Shown here in pieces: positions 10,210 through 20,726 of a stretch of DNA of 64,000 nucleotides. A program made the position numbers and the translations under genes. Below the pieces are notes generated by a model that was not told where the DNA came from, searched no databases, and saw only the letters and a list, made by a program, of their open reading frames with translations. Within the stretch, counting starts at the first letter, position 1. Each line of letters opens with the position of its first letter. The stretch comes from Zygnema cylindricum. Its lineage: Eukaryota; Streptophyta; Zygnematophyceae; Zygnematales; Zygnemataceae. Where the stretch lies: positions 1-64,000 of the forward strand of contig JBBHKE010003513.1 in NCBI GenBank assembly GCA_037447655.1, written 5' to 3'.

Positions 10210-11009
10210 TTTATCTGGATATATCCCAAACTAGTAACAAAGTCATCTAGTTTGTTATTCCACTGTCGGGGAGTTTGCTGAAGTCTTAATGAGGACTTTA
10301 TGAGCCTGAAGACTTTGCTCTCTTCCCCATTCTCCAAAAACACCTCTGGCTGCCTCATGAAGATTTCTTCCTCTAACTCACAACGGAGGAAGGTGCTCTT
10401 AATGCCCAGCAGATGTATCTCCATGTTTTCCGCTTCTGCTAGTTAGAGGAGAATCTTTACTGATGGGAAACGAACAATTGGGGCAAATGTCTCCTCATAG
10501 TCAATCCCCTCCTTTTGGGTGAACCCCTTTGCTACTAAGCGATCCTTATATCTTTCAATGGTATTTTTTGGGTTCAATTTTAGTTTAAATACTCATTTAC
10601 AACTAATAGGTTTTGTATCTAGAGGGCAATCCGCTAGTTCCCAAGTATTTGCTTCCATGATGAAAGCCATCTCATCATTTATAGCTCTGATCCATCTGTC
10701 TTTTTATGGGCTGTTTAGTGCTTCCAATTATGAGTGAGGCTCATAAAGATGAGATAGCTTAGTTATCTCACGAGCAACCTATTTCTTTTGTATCCTTTTG
10801 CTTCTCCTTCTCTCCCCTTCAAACTTTGAAGCTGGAATAGAGGGAAGTATTGGGTTTCTCTTTATTGTCTCATTCTCTCCCCTATCTAAGGAAGATGGTT
10901 CCGGTTCTTCCTCTTCTGTCTCCTCGAAGTCCATGAGAATATGTGGGGTATCTTGTTGATTTCGTGTATCTTTGATCTTCCTTGAATCTGCAATCATGGT
11001 CTCACTCAT
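10210..11009 (-). pseudogene. Copia D INT-RT linker and RT N-half
   Basis: Minus strand: an acidic linker (ETEEEEPEPSSLDRGENETIK) and SIPASKFEGERRRSKRIQKK at 11009-10779. RT follows: the [17 protein letters not shown]-like region (10500-10560), LGIKSTFLRCELEEEIFMRQPE, SLRLQQTPRQWNNKLDDF and LGYIQIN, ending at 10210 where Copia E is inserted. The first RT aspartate box (normally [10 protein letters not shown]) has decayed to LGIKSTFLRC. Several frame changes occur. Confidence 0.75.
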
Positions 11010-11308
11010 GTCCTTTTCGGGAAAAACAAAGTTCTCCTCACTTTCAGACTCAAACCTGATTCTTATTTTCTTAGTATATTTGAAGGGGTAAATTGACTTG
11101 CTTTCACCATGACAACTAGGTGTTTAACCAGAATGATATCTTGCTTTGCTAAGTCATTGACTCTATATCACTTAACATCCTCATCATATCCCACAAAATA
11201 TCCAAGTTTTCGCTCAGCATCAAGTTTCCAGTATTTTCTATCCGTATCTAGACTATAAACTTGGCTACCAAATACTTTAAGGTGAGAGATATCTGATTTC
11301 CTTCCAAC

Positions 11309-11700
11309 CTATCTCTCATAAGGTGTCATACCTTTGAGTGTTGAGGTAAGGACTCTATTCTTAATGTAGTTGGCACACTTCATGGCTTCTGCCCAAAATC
11401 TCTTTCCTGTTTTCTTGTCAACCAACATACTGCATACACAATCTCCAATTGTTCGGTTCAACTTCTGTGCTACCCCATTTTGTTCCGGAATATGCTGTAC
11501 AATTTTCTGGTGCTGAACCCCCGCATCTCTTATGTATTCCTCAAATTGGTTAGAGGTATATTCTCCCCAATTTACACTCCTTATTCTCTTAATGGGGGTA
11601 CTATGCAACTTCTAACTCCAGGCTATATGTTCTTTGATGAAAATTGGTTTTGCAGACTTTGTTTTAGGAAGTAAACTCCAGGGTACCTAGACCAATCATT
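11309..11700 (-). pseudogene. Copia D integrase fragment
   Basis: About 100 open codons with VNWGEYTSNQFEEYIRDAG, PEQNGVAQKLNRTIGD and KRFWAEAMKCANYIKNRV, then TPYER. The SDNGGEY motif has become SVNWGEY, losing the second catalytic Asp, and the E of GVAERLN is Q. The region is inactive. The downstream part of integrase (11010-11300) is recognisable only as fragments such as the VFGSQVYSLD-like stretch. Confidence 0.75.
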
Positions 11701-11708
11701 AGTTATTG

Positions 11709-12380
11709 TCAACAATTATCTTTTCCCTCCAACTGAGGGTACCTTTGCTGGTGCGTGAGATCTCTTTGGATCAAATCTAGTACCTTTTCTCCTCTATATG
11801 TGGCCACTTTAGGAAAAGGAAGTCTGTAAGCCTTACCTTGGGCACACCCAATAGAATCATCCACCATTTCATTATCATAAAACTGAATGCCTTGTACTAC
11901 ATCAAGCTTCTTCATTTCCCTCAACCTATCAAAATGCACATGCCTCAACCGCTTATGCCAAATCATCAATTTCGGGACACGAACATAGTAAGCATTCTTT
12001 TTTTCATTACTCAAGTTAACTTTAAACATTCCTTAGGTACCCTTATCTGCAGTGAAGTAAACTTCATCCCCATACTTAGTTGTAAAGACTCTGTTTCTAG
12101 TGAAGGTTTCAAACTCTTTGTCATTCAACACATATGTAAAGACAAAGCTTTTAATCAACTGAGGAATATAAAGCACATTTGAGAAAGTGAGAATAAAACT
12201 CTTACCCTCCACTAAAATTTTTAGGTCTACTGATCCAACTACAACTCTCCCATCCCTATACTCTATTTCTACAGTAGGAATTTTCCTTAACTTAGTGAAG
12301 AGGTCCTTGTTACAACACATATGCATGGATGCACTTGAGTTGATGATCTATCGTTCTTGTGGAGCGTCTCAAATTTCTCC
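11709..12380 (-). pseudogene. Copia D protease and GAG_pre-integrase fragments
   Basis: Minus-strand pieces: the protease part MHMCCNKDLFTKL, VSNVLYIP-like FSNVLYIPQLIKS and VFTTKYGDEVYFTADKG, then after a stop KVNLSNEKKNAYYV, IWHKRLRHVHFDRLREM and IGCAQGKAYRLPFPK (zinc-binding region with one Cys of the CXXC pair replaced: IGCAQG). The catalytic DSG region lies in the damaged stretch at 12340-12370. Confidence 0.7.
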
Positions 12381-12761
12381 AAGGGCACTCTTTTGTCTCT
12401 AAGGGATCTTCTTCTCCACCAAACTCTCTTCAAGAAGAAGCTCCCCATCCTCCTCACAGGACTCGTCCTCGGTCTCTCTTGTCACCTTCATAACCAAAAG
12501 TGTCTTTTTCTTCCCTCCGAAAGAACCCCCTCTATGGTTATTTTGGAGCTTGAGCGCGGACAGCTTGAGAAAATCCGCGATAAAGTGTCCCGACTTTTAC
12601 CAAAAAAGACATAGGCCCTTTGGGGGCCTCGGTCCTCCTAGCTGAACTCTTTCTCCTTTGTATGGCTTTTTCGGGTCCGGTCACCACTTATCCCCTCCAT
12701 CGGCTAGAGCTTAAACGCTCTTTCCTCCTCTCTTCATCTCAATCGTGTTCTCCAAAGTAAT

Positions 12762-13306
12762 CTAACATCTTTCCCCCTTTGTACGTATAAATTCCCAATT
12801 TTTGCTCTGCCAACGAAGCTCTTGAATCGTACAATCTCTATACATCTCTATCAAACTCACCCACAACTCCTCGGCCTTGTAAAGGCGAAGGTGGGCAGTT
12901 GCCAAAGCTTGTGTGAAGTGTCTCAAAATGAAGTTCTTGGCTGCGAAGTTTGTGTCTTCCCACATTTGAGAGTCGGTCTCCACGGTCTCCACGGTCTTCA
13001 CGGTCGTTGCTCCGGGTGTCGTGGGAATAGGAGCAATAGGAGTACGAAGTATCTTCTTTTCTTTCCCCTTTTCGGACACACTATAGTCTCCATTATCTGC
13101 CTCCTATGCTGGAGCAGGTGTTGCTACAGAAAAAACCTTATTCCACCAAATCTCGGTGGTGTTCCCTGAGGTGGACGTTTCACTTGTCCTCTAAAAATAC
13201 CCCAAAATCGTTTTTCACACAAAGCCTCTATTATCATGGCTTCCCAATAGATAAACCCTGATCCATTGAATATAGGCACCGTAGAGGGTGGGCCCTTAAC
13301 CTGCAA
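12762..13306 (-). pseudogene. Copia D gag fragments
   Basis: From the LTR border inwards: LQVKGPPSTVPIFNGSGFIYW and KRFWGIFRGQVKRPP, then after stops AKNFILRHFTQALATAHLRLYKAEELWVSLIEMY (UBN2-like gag core). It is similar to the Copia F gag (MFNGTDFTYWEFTMKG, HLWGIFSGQVRCPP). No intact start is seen; the frame runs back into the LTR, where a TAG lies a few codons upstream. Confidence 0.65.
13287..13301 (-). promoter_or_regulatory. Copia D primer-binding site, half-tRNA iMet type
   Basis: Minus strand GGTTAAGGGCCCACC directly follows the LTR end TTGCA. It matches the complement of the plant initiator tRNA-Met anticodon region (GGTTATGGGCCCACC) at 14 of 15 bases and is the best of the four such sites here. 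Confidence 0.8.
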
Positions 13307-13795
13307 TTCTGTGTCCTAATTGGACTACAAAATTCAGGAAGCATTTAGATAAATATAAACTAACCCACTTTCAATGGCAACAACTACTACCCTAGCAAAC
13401 AAGTTGACAATTTGACTGTACCCTGTGCAGCATAGACTCCTTTGAGTGTATAAGAAAAAGAATCATTGAAAACGCCCAACTAGGCGATAAGTTATGAGGC
13501 AGTAAAAATGCCAATTCATACAAACTCTCCAAGGGAGAGGTGACTTCCTACCAAAATTTACTAAGTCCTAAATCCTTCTAATAACTCCAATCTACTGAAG
13601 TACGAACGAATCACATTAGTGTAATGTACCAAAAAGTATTACAACTGGTGTACCTTTTGTTTGACCTTTGTACGACAAGTCTACTAAACATACGCGTGTT
13701 TGCTTTTCTGTCGTCCGTACGTTCTTTGGAATTCCCACAACCGAGTTTTATATCTCCACATGGAGCCAGGTTATGCCACCTCATAAAATTCAGTT
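13302..13795 (-). repeat. Copia D 5' LTR, truncated
   Basis: Aligns by eye with 2341-2830 of the D 3' LTR, with many small differences. It starts (plus strand) TGCAATTCTG at the primer site and loses similarity near 13790. The remaining 500 bp, including the LTR 5' end, are missing and Gypsy sequence follows. Confidence 0.8.
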
Positions 13796-13805
13796 AGTCA
13801 AAGAT

Positions 13806-14270
13806 TTGCTAGTTCAATTGGTTAATGTGTATAACTGGTGAATTTTTGTTGAAGGCGGAAAGTCCAATTTGGTAGCAACTGACGATATCATCTCGATTAC
13901 AGTAAATGGTCCAATGTACTTATGAGCAAATTTCCCCGTAGGATCCGATTGTCCCTCGATCTTGTACCTATAATGCGTTGTAGAAAGCCAAACCCTGTCA
14001 ACAACTTTTTAACTTATGACTGCACCTAGACCTTTTTCAGATGCATTTGTAGTTATCAAAACTTCAAATTCCCCAGCAAGATCAGGATACACCAGTGTAG
14101 GGGCAGAGGTTAACTTCCCTTTTAGTTCTTTGAATGCTCTCTCTTGATCAGCTCCCCACACAACAAAACCATTTAATAAAAGGGAGAAGGTATGACTCAA
14201 TAGCTCAGTTGTACCATACACTCCGGTAAAATGTCCCGGAAACTTCTTCATGGTCCTTAGAATGAGTTAT
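13806..14270 (-). mobile_element. Gypsy (Ty3) scrap with internal deletion
   Basis: Minus strand: RNase H part AFKELKGKLTSAPTLVYPDLAGEF and ASEKGLGAVIS, then without the rest of RNase H or integrase straight into DRVWLSTTHYRYKIEGQSDP and KYIGPFTVIEMISSVATKLDF, the C-terminal end of Gypsy integrase. The same C-terminal sequence occurs in the longer Gypsy copy at 45660-45880. The fragment is dead; deletion joined two distant parts near 14005. Confidence 0.75.
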
Positions 14271-14967
14271 TTCGACCGGTTCATTTTGCAGTCATTCAAC
14301 ATCCAGTTTATTACTCACATTTGAGTTACCTTATTCAACACGTGTTGAATTTTCTTGTAGACACACGTCCTCTCACATTGGCCGAGGACGGAAAAAAACC
14401 CTTCCACAATGGCCACCGGGTCAACTGAGGTTTTGACTTCCGCCTCACACTCTTTTTCATTTGGCAATGCGTTTTACTCGATGTTCCTCTCATCTTCTTC
14501 ATCGTGTTCAAACTGATTGTTGTGGCAATTAATGATGTTATTGTCAGGGTTGGCACCCCAAATCCTATTGAGGGTCCACATACTTTTAAACCATTAATAT
14601 CACTTAAAAAGTAAGAAATGTGAGCTGCCAAAAATGAAGAGAATGGCAACTTTAGCAAATGAGGACAAAGAGTTAGTGGTGTCGTTGTCATATTCACAAT
14701 ACATTTATATAACACACGAGATGCAAGTGAAAGTGAATTTGCGCGGTAAAAATGGAGGGAATTGTCATTTTGAATTTTTCGTTAAAATTCAAATTTTGAA
14801 CTTTAATATGGCTTTTATATTTATAAATATTTAAAAACGCAGGAATAGAAGCAAAAACATGTAAAAGTTGGTTCAATATGGCTGAAAATTTAAAATCTTA
14901 CATCGTCGACGACAATGTTGATAGCGCCATGGAAACACCTCCAGCTTACAAGTGGTACGCCAAAAAG
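14271..14967. other. No gene recognised
   Basis: Between the Gypsy scrap and the B1 LTR. The minus strand at 14335-14560 has a broken frame (VDPVAIVEGFFSVLGQCERTC and similar) that might be old retroelement gag, but I cannot name it. The rest is AT-rich with no supported feature. Confidence 0.5.
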
Positions 14968-15788
14968 TGTTGTTTTGGCAACCTTTAGTCCTCGATATAT
15001 CTTGTGTGTGAGAAAGAGATTCTAACCTAAGTTATTTATGTGTACAGAATGAATTAGCGTAGACGCGAGTTAGTGTGATATGTAACTCCGAAGGGAGTAC
15101 ACATTTTCGGTACACTACAGGGACACGTGTTGGTCCATGAGGGAGCCAAGGTTGTTTAATCCGGAAGACAAAGTACAAATTCATTTGAGGACTGGATTTG
15201 CACGTGGAGGTTCATCTTTAGTGATGAATGAATGTTCAAACGGCAAACGGAGTCCACCGACATTTTTGAAGTGAAAATTGACTCCGCCGTCATTTCACTG
15301 GACGAACTTTGACCACGTACTTATTCATTTTAGCAGCAGCCACGCTTTCAAATTGTTGTAAATGTTTTGTACAAAAGACGGTGGGGTTTTGTTTAGATAA
15401 ATGTTAGTGTACCGGTCAACCACGGTAATTGTGGTATGGTGTAGATCAGGTGTAGGCTCTTGTATATGTAGGATTTAAAATATGTTGTAGTGAGGAAATC
15501 CTTGTATGAAAAACTGTGAAGCAGTTTTTTGGGATTTTATGAATTAAAACATCATTGTGATCCTTTGGCAAAAGAGTGTTAAACATTGCATGTGGTTTTT
15601 ATTTGTGTATTTTTTTTATTGTGACAAATTTGTAGACGTAAGGTGTGTCTGGTTTGCTTGGGGCTTAATTGTGAAGTCATTCATTTTGTGGCTTTTCGTG
15701 AGATTTTCCTCTTTTGTGATTTGTTTATTATGGCAACTGCTAGTGTTTCTTTTTCTTCTTCTGGGCCACCAGCTGCCTCAAATCAACA
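14968..15788 (+). repeat. Copia B1 5' LTR
   Basis: Starts TGTTGTTTTGGCAACC and ends TCAACA. The stretch 15050-15640 aligns with 19240-19825 (B2 LTR). Like the E LTR it contains the gag ATG (15730) and the first 20 codons (MATASVSFSSSGPPAASNQQ). Confidence 0.75.
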
Positions 15789-16497
15789 GGTTTCAGGCTC
15801 GACTTCACGGATCATGGTGTTTAATGGGCAAAAATATTTATATTGGGCGGATTTGACTAAGTCTTACTTAAAGCAAGTAAAATTATATGATGTGGTTTCT
15901 AGTGTTCTTCCACATACGATCCAAATTTTGAAAAGAAAAATGAGGATGCATTGCATGTTCTGAAATTACTCTTATCTGAAGATGTGAACATGACATATAT
16001 CACTATGACAAAGGCATCTGAAATATGGAAGGCTTTGTGGGAGTCTTATGTCCTAGCTAATGAGCAGAATGAGGTTATAACTGCTGGAAAAATTTGGAAT
16101 CATAAATAAACCGGGGGTGATATGAACTCATATTGTAATGGCTTGAAAATTCTATTGTCGGAAAAAGCATGTTCGGGGGGGAATTTTCCTAACTATCATC
16201 AAGCTATGATTTTAATGAGAGGGCTTCTTACTGAATATAAAAGGGTCGCGCAACAGGTAAAGAGGTTAGAGAAGAGTAGATGGAATAGGTTAGAGAAGAG
16301 TAGATGGAATATAATTGTAGCTCAAGCTTACATATTAGAGGAAGAGCTTATAATGCTCAGACATATAGGTCGGCTGGATTTTCCGGAAATAGGAATTTCA
16401 CCCCTAATCCGAATTAAAGACAATATGATAGGTGTGTCTATTGCTTTGGTCAAGGTCATGTTTTTTCCGGCTATGTCCGGCATTTAAAAAAAAATGT
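15730..16497 (+). pseudogene. Copia B1 gag
   Basis: The start MATASVSFSSSGPPAASNQQ lies in the LTR and continues VSGSTSRIMVFNGQKYLYWAD and KSYLKQVKLYDVVSSVLPH, with a frameshift near 15920. It resumes with NEDALHVLKLLLSEDVNMTYI, then a TAA at 16108 and a final part with GLLTEYKRVAQQ. The knuckle (RCVYCFGQGHVF, CX2CX4H visible) follows at 16430-16480 in a broken frame. A 24-bp duplication lies inside. Confidence 0.75.
16263..16310 (+). repeat. 24-bp in-frame tandem duplication in gag
   Basis: Adjacent identical copies at 16263-16286 and 16287-16310 double the octapeptide RLEKSRWN. The B2 equivalent at about 20450-20475 has one copy. Confidence 0.92.
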
Positions 16498-16499
16498 GC

Positions 16500-17358
16500 A
16501 ACAGGAAATTATCGTGCGGGATGGAAGGTGCAGTCGGAGGATTCAACATCAAAATTGTCGGTTAAAAATGCGGCGTACTTTGCAATCAATGAGACGCCAC
16601 AAGACGAACCAACGGAGGTGAAGGACGATGTGGTTAGATTTTGGCAATCGGATGACAATGAGTTCTTTGCTCTTGCAAAGGATCTAATGGAGGGACCTCA
16701 AGAGAACGGGTGGATTATGGACTCAGTGTGCTCCTTCCACATGTGCGGCAACCGGGCTTTCTTCAAAACGCTTACTCCAATTCCCACTCCACAAATTTAT
16801 TGCGCGGATAACATTGGTGTGGAGGCTCTAGCAAAGGGAAACGTGGAGTTAGCATGTGATATCAATGGTCAGATTGTAAAAAGGACCTTACATGATGTTC
16901 TCTATATTCCAAAATTTAAGAAAAACTTGTTTTCCACTTCGGTAGCGAAAATGAAAGGATTTGAAATTTTACAAAAGAATGGGAAAAAGGTAGTAAGCAA
17001 AGATGGGAGAGTAGTATTGGTAAGAACTAGAGGCCCAAACTTGTTATACCGGATGGACTTGGCTAATGAAACTGACTTTGCATATTGTAGTGTCCTTCCC
17101 AAAAATGTTTTGTGGCATAAGAGGCTCGGTCATATCCATCATAAAAAGCTTGATAAAATGGTAAAAAAAAATATGATAGATGGTGTTAAAATAGGAAAAA
17201 AAGAGTCTCATATATGTGATGGATGTGCTTTGGGAAAGCTTCATAATCTGCCCCTACCTCAGACCGCAGATAATCGGGCCACGTATTTGTTACAAACAAT
17301 TCATTCGGATGTGTGGGACCGTCAAAAGTCACTTTTCTCAGTGGCAACCGGTTTCTAG
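16500..17358 (+). pseudogene. Copia B1 protease and GAG_pre-integrase
   Basis: Open frame reading ENGWIMDSVCSFHMCGNRAF: the protease catalytic triad, normally DSG or DTG, is DSV here, so it would be inactive. The usual LHDVLYIPKFKKNLFST follows, then VLWHKRLGHIHHKKLDKM, ICDGCALGKLHNLPLP and LLQTIHSDVW. The frame then shifts near 17320 (GTAGCAACCG area) before the integrase core. Confidence 0.8.
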
Positions 17359-18126
17359 TCACTTTTATCGATGATTTCTTCCGATAAAGTTTACTTTATG
17401 AAGGAGAAGAGTGAAGTGTTTACTCACTTCAAGCTCTTTCGGATTTGGGTAGAAAAACTTCAAGGAAGACGATCCTCTCCCTTCAGTCCGACAACAGAGG
17501 TGAATATATTTCGAATGCATTTTCATATTATTTTAAGGAAAACGATATCTCTCGTCAATTTAGAGTTCCCTATACTCTGGAGAAAAATGGAGTATCAGAA
17601 AGGCTTAACTTGACTTTAACGGAAAGTGCAAAATCTATGGTGTTAAATTAAAGGGATAGATTTTAAATTTTGGGGTGAGGCTTTCTCTTGTGCTTTGTAT
17701 ATAAGGAATAGAATAGAAACTAGAGCCGTGAAAGGGAAAACACCTTATGAAATGTGGATTGGAAGAAAACCTAATGCTAGTCACTTCCGTGTTTTTGGTA
17801 GTAAATGTTTTATTTTGGATAATCTTCCTATTTCTAAGCTTAGTCCGAAATCGGTTCCTGGGATTTTTATGGGATATGATGGTGAGTCCGTAGGCTATAG
17901 AGTATACAATACAATAATACAAACTGTTCAAGTTGCTAGGAATATTCAGGTTAAGGATGAGAGTCAATCGGTTGATGTTTTTGGCATGACAGATTTTGAG
18001 AAAAATGCCAAAGTTCATAAATATACAATTTTGGAAAATAATTTGTTTACCAATTCCACCCATTTTTACTCATCTCTCGGTGGAGACTCACTTCCTATTT
18101 CTACTCACGCATCTCCGGTTGTTTAA
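17359..18126 (+). pseudogene. Copia B1 integrase
   Basis: Pieces in three frames: KVYFMKEKSEVFTHFKLFRIW, SDNRGEYISNAFSYYFKEN (second catalytic Asp kept, GG to RG), LEKNGVSERLNLTLTESAKSM, a stop at 17649, then YIRNRIETRAVKGKTPYEMW, RVFGSKCFILDNLP and MGYDGESVGYRVYN. The order and spacing are normal for copia integrase. It ends with a NNLFTNS linker. Confidence 0.75.
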
Positions 18127-18978
18127 CCTGTACAGTCAAAACATCTTCCTCCTACTCCTCCTTGGCGGACATATACGGCTCCAATAGTTTCAGCCTCAAA
18201 TTTTTCGAGGGGAAGAAGGCAAAGCAGCAGACTGCGAGGTGAACACGTGGAGCATGCTCTATTTTCTTCCAGCACAATGGAACCGGTCATTATACAGGAG
18301 GCTTTTCCAGCTTCGGAAAAGGATCAATGGATCTCGGCGATGAACAACAAAATGCGATTGATAATGGAGGCTCAAATGTGGGAGCTTGTGGAGCTTCAGC
18401 CGCACCGAAAGGCAAATGGCTTAAAGTGGGTAACTAAAGTTTAGTTGAATCCAGATAATTCCATTGAAAGACATAAGGCTCAGCTTGTTGCAAAAAGGCT
18501 ATAGATAGAAAGAGGGAATAAACTATGAAGAGACATTTTCTCCCTGTTAGAATTCTGTGTCTCTAGCACCCATTGAGGATATGGAATACATCAAATGGAT
18601 GTTAAGACGAATTTCTTGCATGGAGATTTAGAGGAAGTGCTTTATATGAATCAACCTTAAATGTATGCACCGAAAAAGAAAATCAGGTCTGTAAGTTATT
18701 GAAATCCTTATACGGTTTGAAGCAGGCTTCACGATAGTGAAATCTAAAACTAGATTAGTTACTAATTGGTCTCGGTTTTGTAAGAATTAGTTTAGATACC
18801 TCAGTCTACGTTATGGAAAGGAAGATGGGATTATATACATTGCGGTGTATGTATATGATTTGTTGTTACTAATCAAGTCACTGAATGAGATTATTGAAAT
18901 AAAGGCAACCTTGAATTCCAAGTTTGAGATGAAAAATTTAGGGGAGGCAAAGTATATTCTTGGAATTCAAGTAGAAAG
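18127..18978 (+). pseudogene. Copia B1 linker and RT N-half
   Basis: The linker SNFSRGRRQSSRLRGEHVE is followed by MEPVIIQEAFPASEKDQW, MEAQMWELVELQPHRKANG, a stop, then RT fragments (DVKTNFLHGDLEEVLYMNQP-like near 18600, YGLKQASR near 18715, MYVYDLLLLIKSL near 18850). The YVDD box has become VYDL, losing a catalytic Asp. It ends at 18978. Confidence 0.72.
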
Positions 18979-19978
18979 TAATGTTTTGGAATCCTTCATT
19001 CCTTTTTATATCTTGTTTTTATACTGTCATGCTTCGCTAAGTTTCACATCGCAGCTAGAAACCTTAATTACTCTACACTTGTTGATGTGCTGCTATGGTG
19101 GAGTGGTTGACATTAGAGCTGCGTTGCTCTAATATCACAGCTGCCTTGACAGATCATAACAGTCATAGCTGTCACAACAGAGTCATACCAGCTATAGCAC
19201 TCTGCGCAAGAAAGGTGTTTCGAACATTAGTCAGTTTGTGTGAAGATAAATTGACGAGGACATGATTTAGTGAGTATGTAACTCCAAAGCGAGTACACAA
19301 TTTTAGTGCACTCCAAGCACACATATCGGTCCATGAGGAAGTCAAGATTGATTGGTCCAGAAGAAGAAGTACAGTTTCAATTGAAGACCGAACTTATACG
19401 TGGAGGTTCATCTTCGGTGATGCAAGAATACGTGGAAGGCGGACGGAGTCCGCCGTCATTTTTGGAAGAGAAATATTGACTTTACCGTCATTTCAGCGGA
19501 CGAACTTTGACTGCATATTATTTTCATTTTAGCGGCTGTCTGATAGGTGTAAATATTATTGTACATTTAACGGTGGGATTTTGTTGATGAAGAGTAGTGT
19601 ACCGATCAACCACTATAGTTGTGGTACGGCTTGATCAGTTGTAGGCTCACTTGTCTTTATAGGACTCAGATTATATTCGGAAAGTAGGATTCATTTTGTA
19701 TGGAAAAATGCGAAGCACTTTTGGGTGTTTTTGAATGATAAGATCATTGTGATGTTTGGGCAGAACCTTGTGAAATTCTGCATGTGATTTTTTTGGTGAA
19801 TATTCTATATTGTGGCAAATTTGCAGACCTAGTTTGTGTCTTGTTTGTCTAGGAATTCATTGTGAAGTTGGTCCTTTTTGGGATTTCGTGAGAGTTTCCA
19901 CTTTGTATAATAGTTTGCAATGGCAATTGATGGTGCTTCTTCATCTTCATCAAGGGCACTACTTGCTTCAAATCAATA
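18979..19978 (+). repeat. Copia B2 5' LTR (about 1 kb)
   Basis: The first 40 bases align with the B1 LTR start (ATGTTTTGG...CCTTCATTCC against TTGTTTTGG...CCTTTAGTCC). The stretch 19240-19825 aligns well with B1 15050-15640. About 200 bp near 19030-19240, rich in GCTGC/CAGCTG, have no B1 counterpart. The end is AATCAATA, degraded from AATCAACA, with the gag ATG at 19920. Confidence 0.7.
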
Positions 19979-20700
19979 GGTCAAGCGCCCTTCCTCACGG
20001 ATCCCGGTGTTTAATGGGCAAAAGTTTCTTATTGGGCAAATTTGACTAACTATTACCTGAAACAAGTGAATTTATATGATGTGATTTCCGGTATTCTTCC
20101 AGATACGGATCCAAAGTTTGAAAAGAAAAATGAGGATGCATTGAAGGTTGTGAAATTTCTTTTGTCAGAAAATCTGAACATGACATATATCAATATCTTT
20201 ACGGCATCTGATATTTGGAAGGCTCTAAGTGGACCTTATGTCTTAGCTAGTGAGCAAAATGAAGTTGTAACTTCTGGAAAAATATGAACTATAAGTATAC
20301 AGGGGGTGACATGAATTCATATTGTAATGGCTTGAAACTTCTATTATTGGAAAATGCATGTTCCGAGGGAGTTTTCTCTCTTATCATCAAGCTATGATTC
20401 TAATGAGAGGGCTTACTACTGAATATAACGGAGCATCGGAGCAGTAAAAAAGGTTAAAGAAGAGTAAATGGAATAAAACCGTAGCTCAAGCTTATACTTT
20501 AGACGAAGAGGCGGCTATGATAGCCTTAAATGGTGGACAGACAGTGGTAGCTTACAATGCACAGACATATAAGCCGACGCGATTTTCTGGAAATAGAAAC
20601 TTTACCCCCAATCCTAATTATAAGCAATATGATAGGTGATCCTATTGCTTTGGTCAAGGTCATGTATTCCGGCTGTGTCCGACATTTATAAAATCGTGTG
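19920..20700 (+). pseudogene. Copia B2 gag
   Basis: MAIDGASSSSSRALLASNQ is followed directly by a TAG created at the mutated LTR end. Further frames give SSRIPVFNGQKF, TNYYLKQVNLYDVISGILPDTDPKF, EDALKVVKFLLSENLNMTYI and a knuckle region near 20635-20700 (YDR-CPYCFGQGHVF-like, frame broken). The frame is closed many times. Confidence 0.7.
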
Positions 20701-20726
20701 AACTAGGAATTTAGCGTGCGGGATGG

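Larger units (their letters stand above)
2341..13795 (-). mobile_element. Copia D, split by nested Copia E
   Basis: Order on the minus strand: truncated 5' LTR (13302-13795), half-tRNA primer site, gag, protease, integrase and the first half of RT (to 10210). Copia E then interrupts, and the rest of RT plus RNase H (4370-3449) and the 3' LTR follow. The RT sentence breaks after LDDFVTSLGYIQIN at 10210 and resumes with NSMYIFEDEYGVIF at 4370, which is what one insertion into one element gives. All coding parts are littered with stops. The left neighbour is Copia A; the right LTR end is lost against a Gypsy scrap. Confidence 0.82.
14968..18978 (+). mobile_element. Copia B1: 5' LTR to RT, truncated
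   Basis: LTR, gag, zinc knuckle, protease, integrase and RT in order on the plus strand, ending abruptly after ILGIQVES in RT at 18978, where the B2 LTR begins. No 3' LTR of its own. Frameshifts and stops in every domain. It is of the same family as B2 and a relative of B3. The position of the cut fits either insertion of B2 into B1 with loss of the far side, or recombination between copies. Confidence 0.8.

Noticed and set aside
14335-14715. Minus-strand 126-codon frame
   Set aside because: No recognisable domain; other frames look marginally more like old gag, so no call was made.
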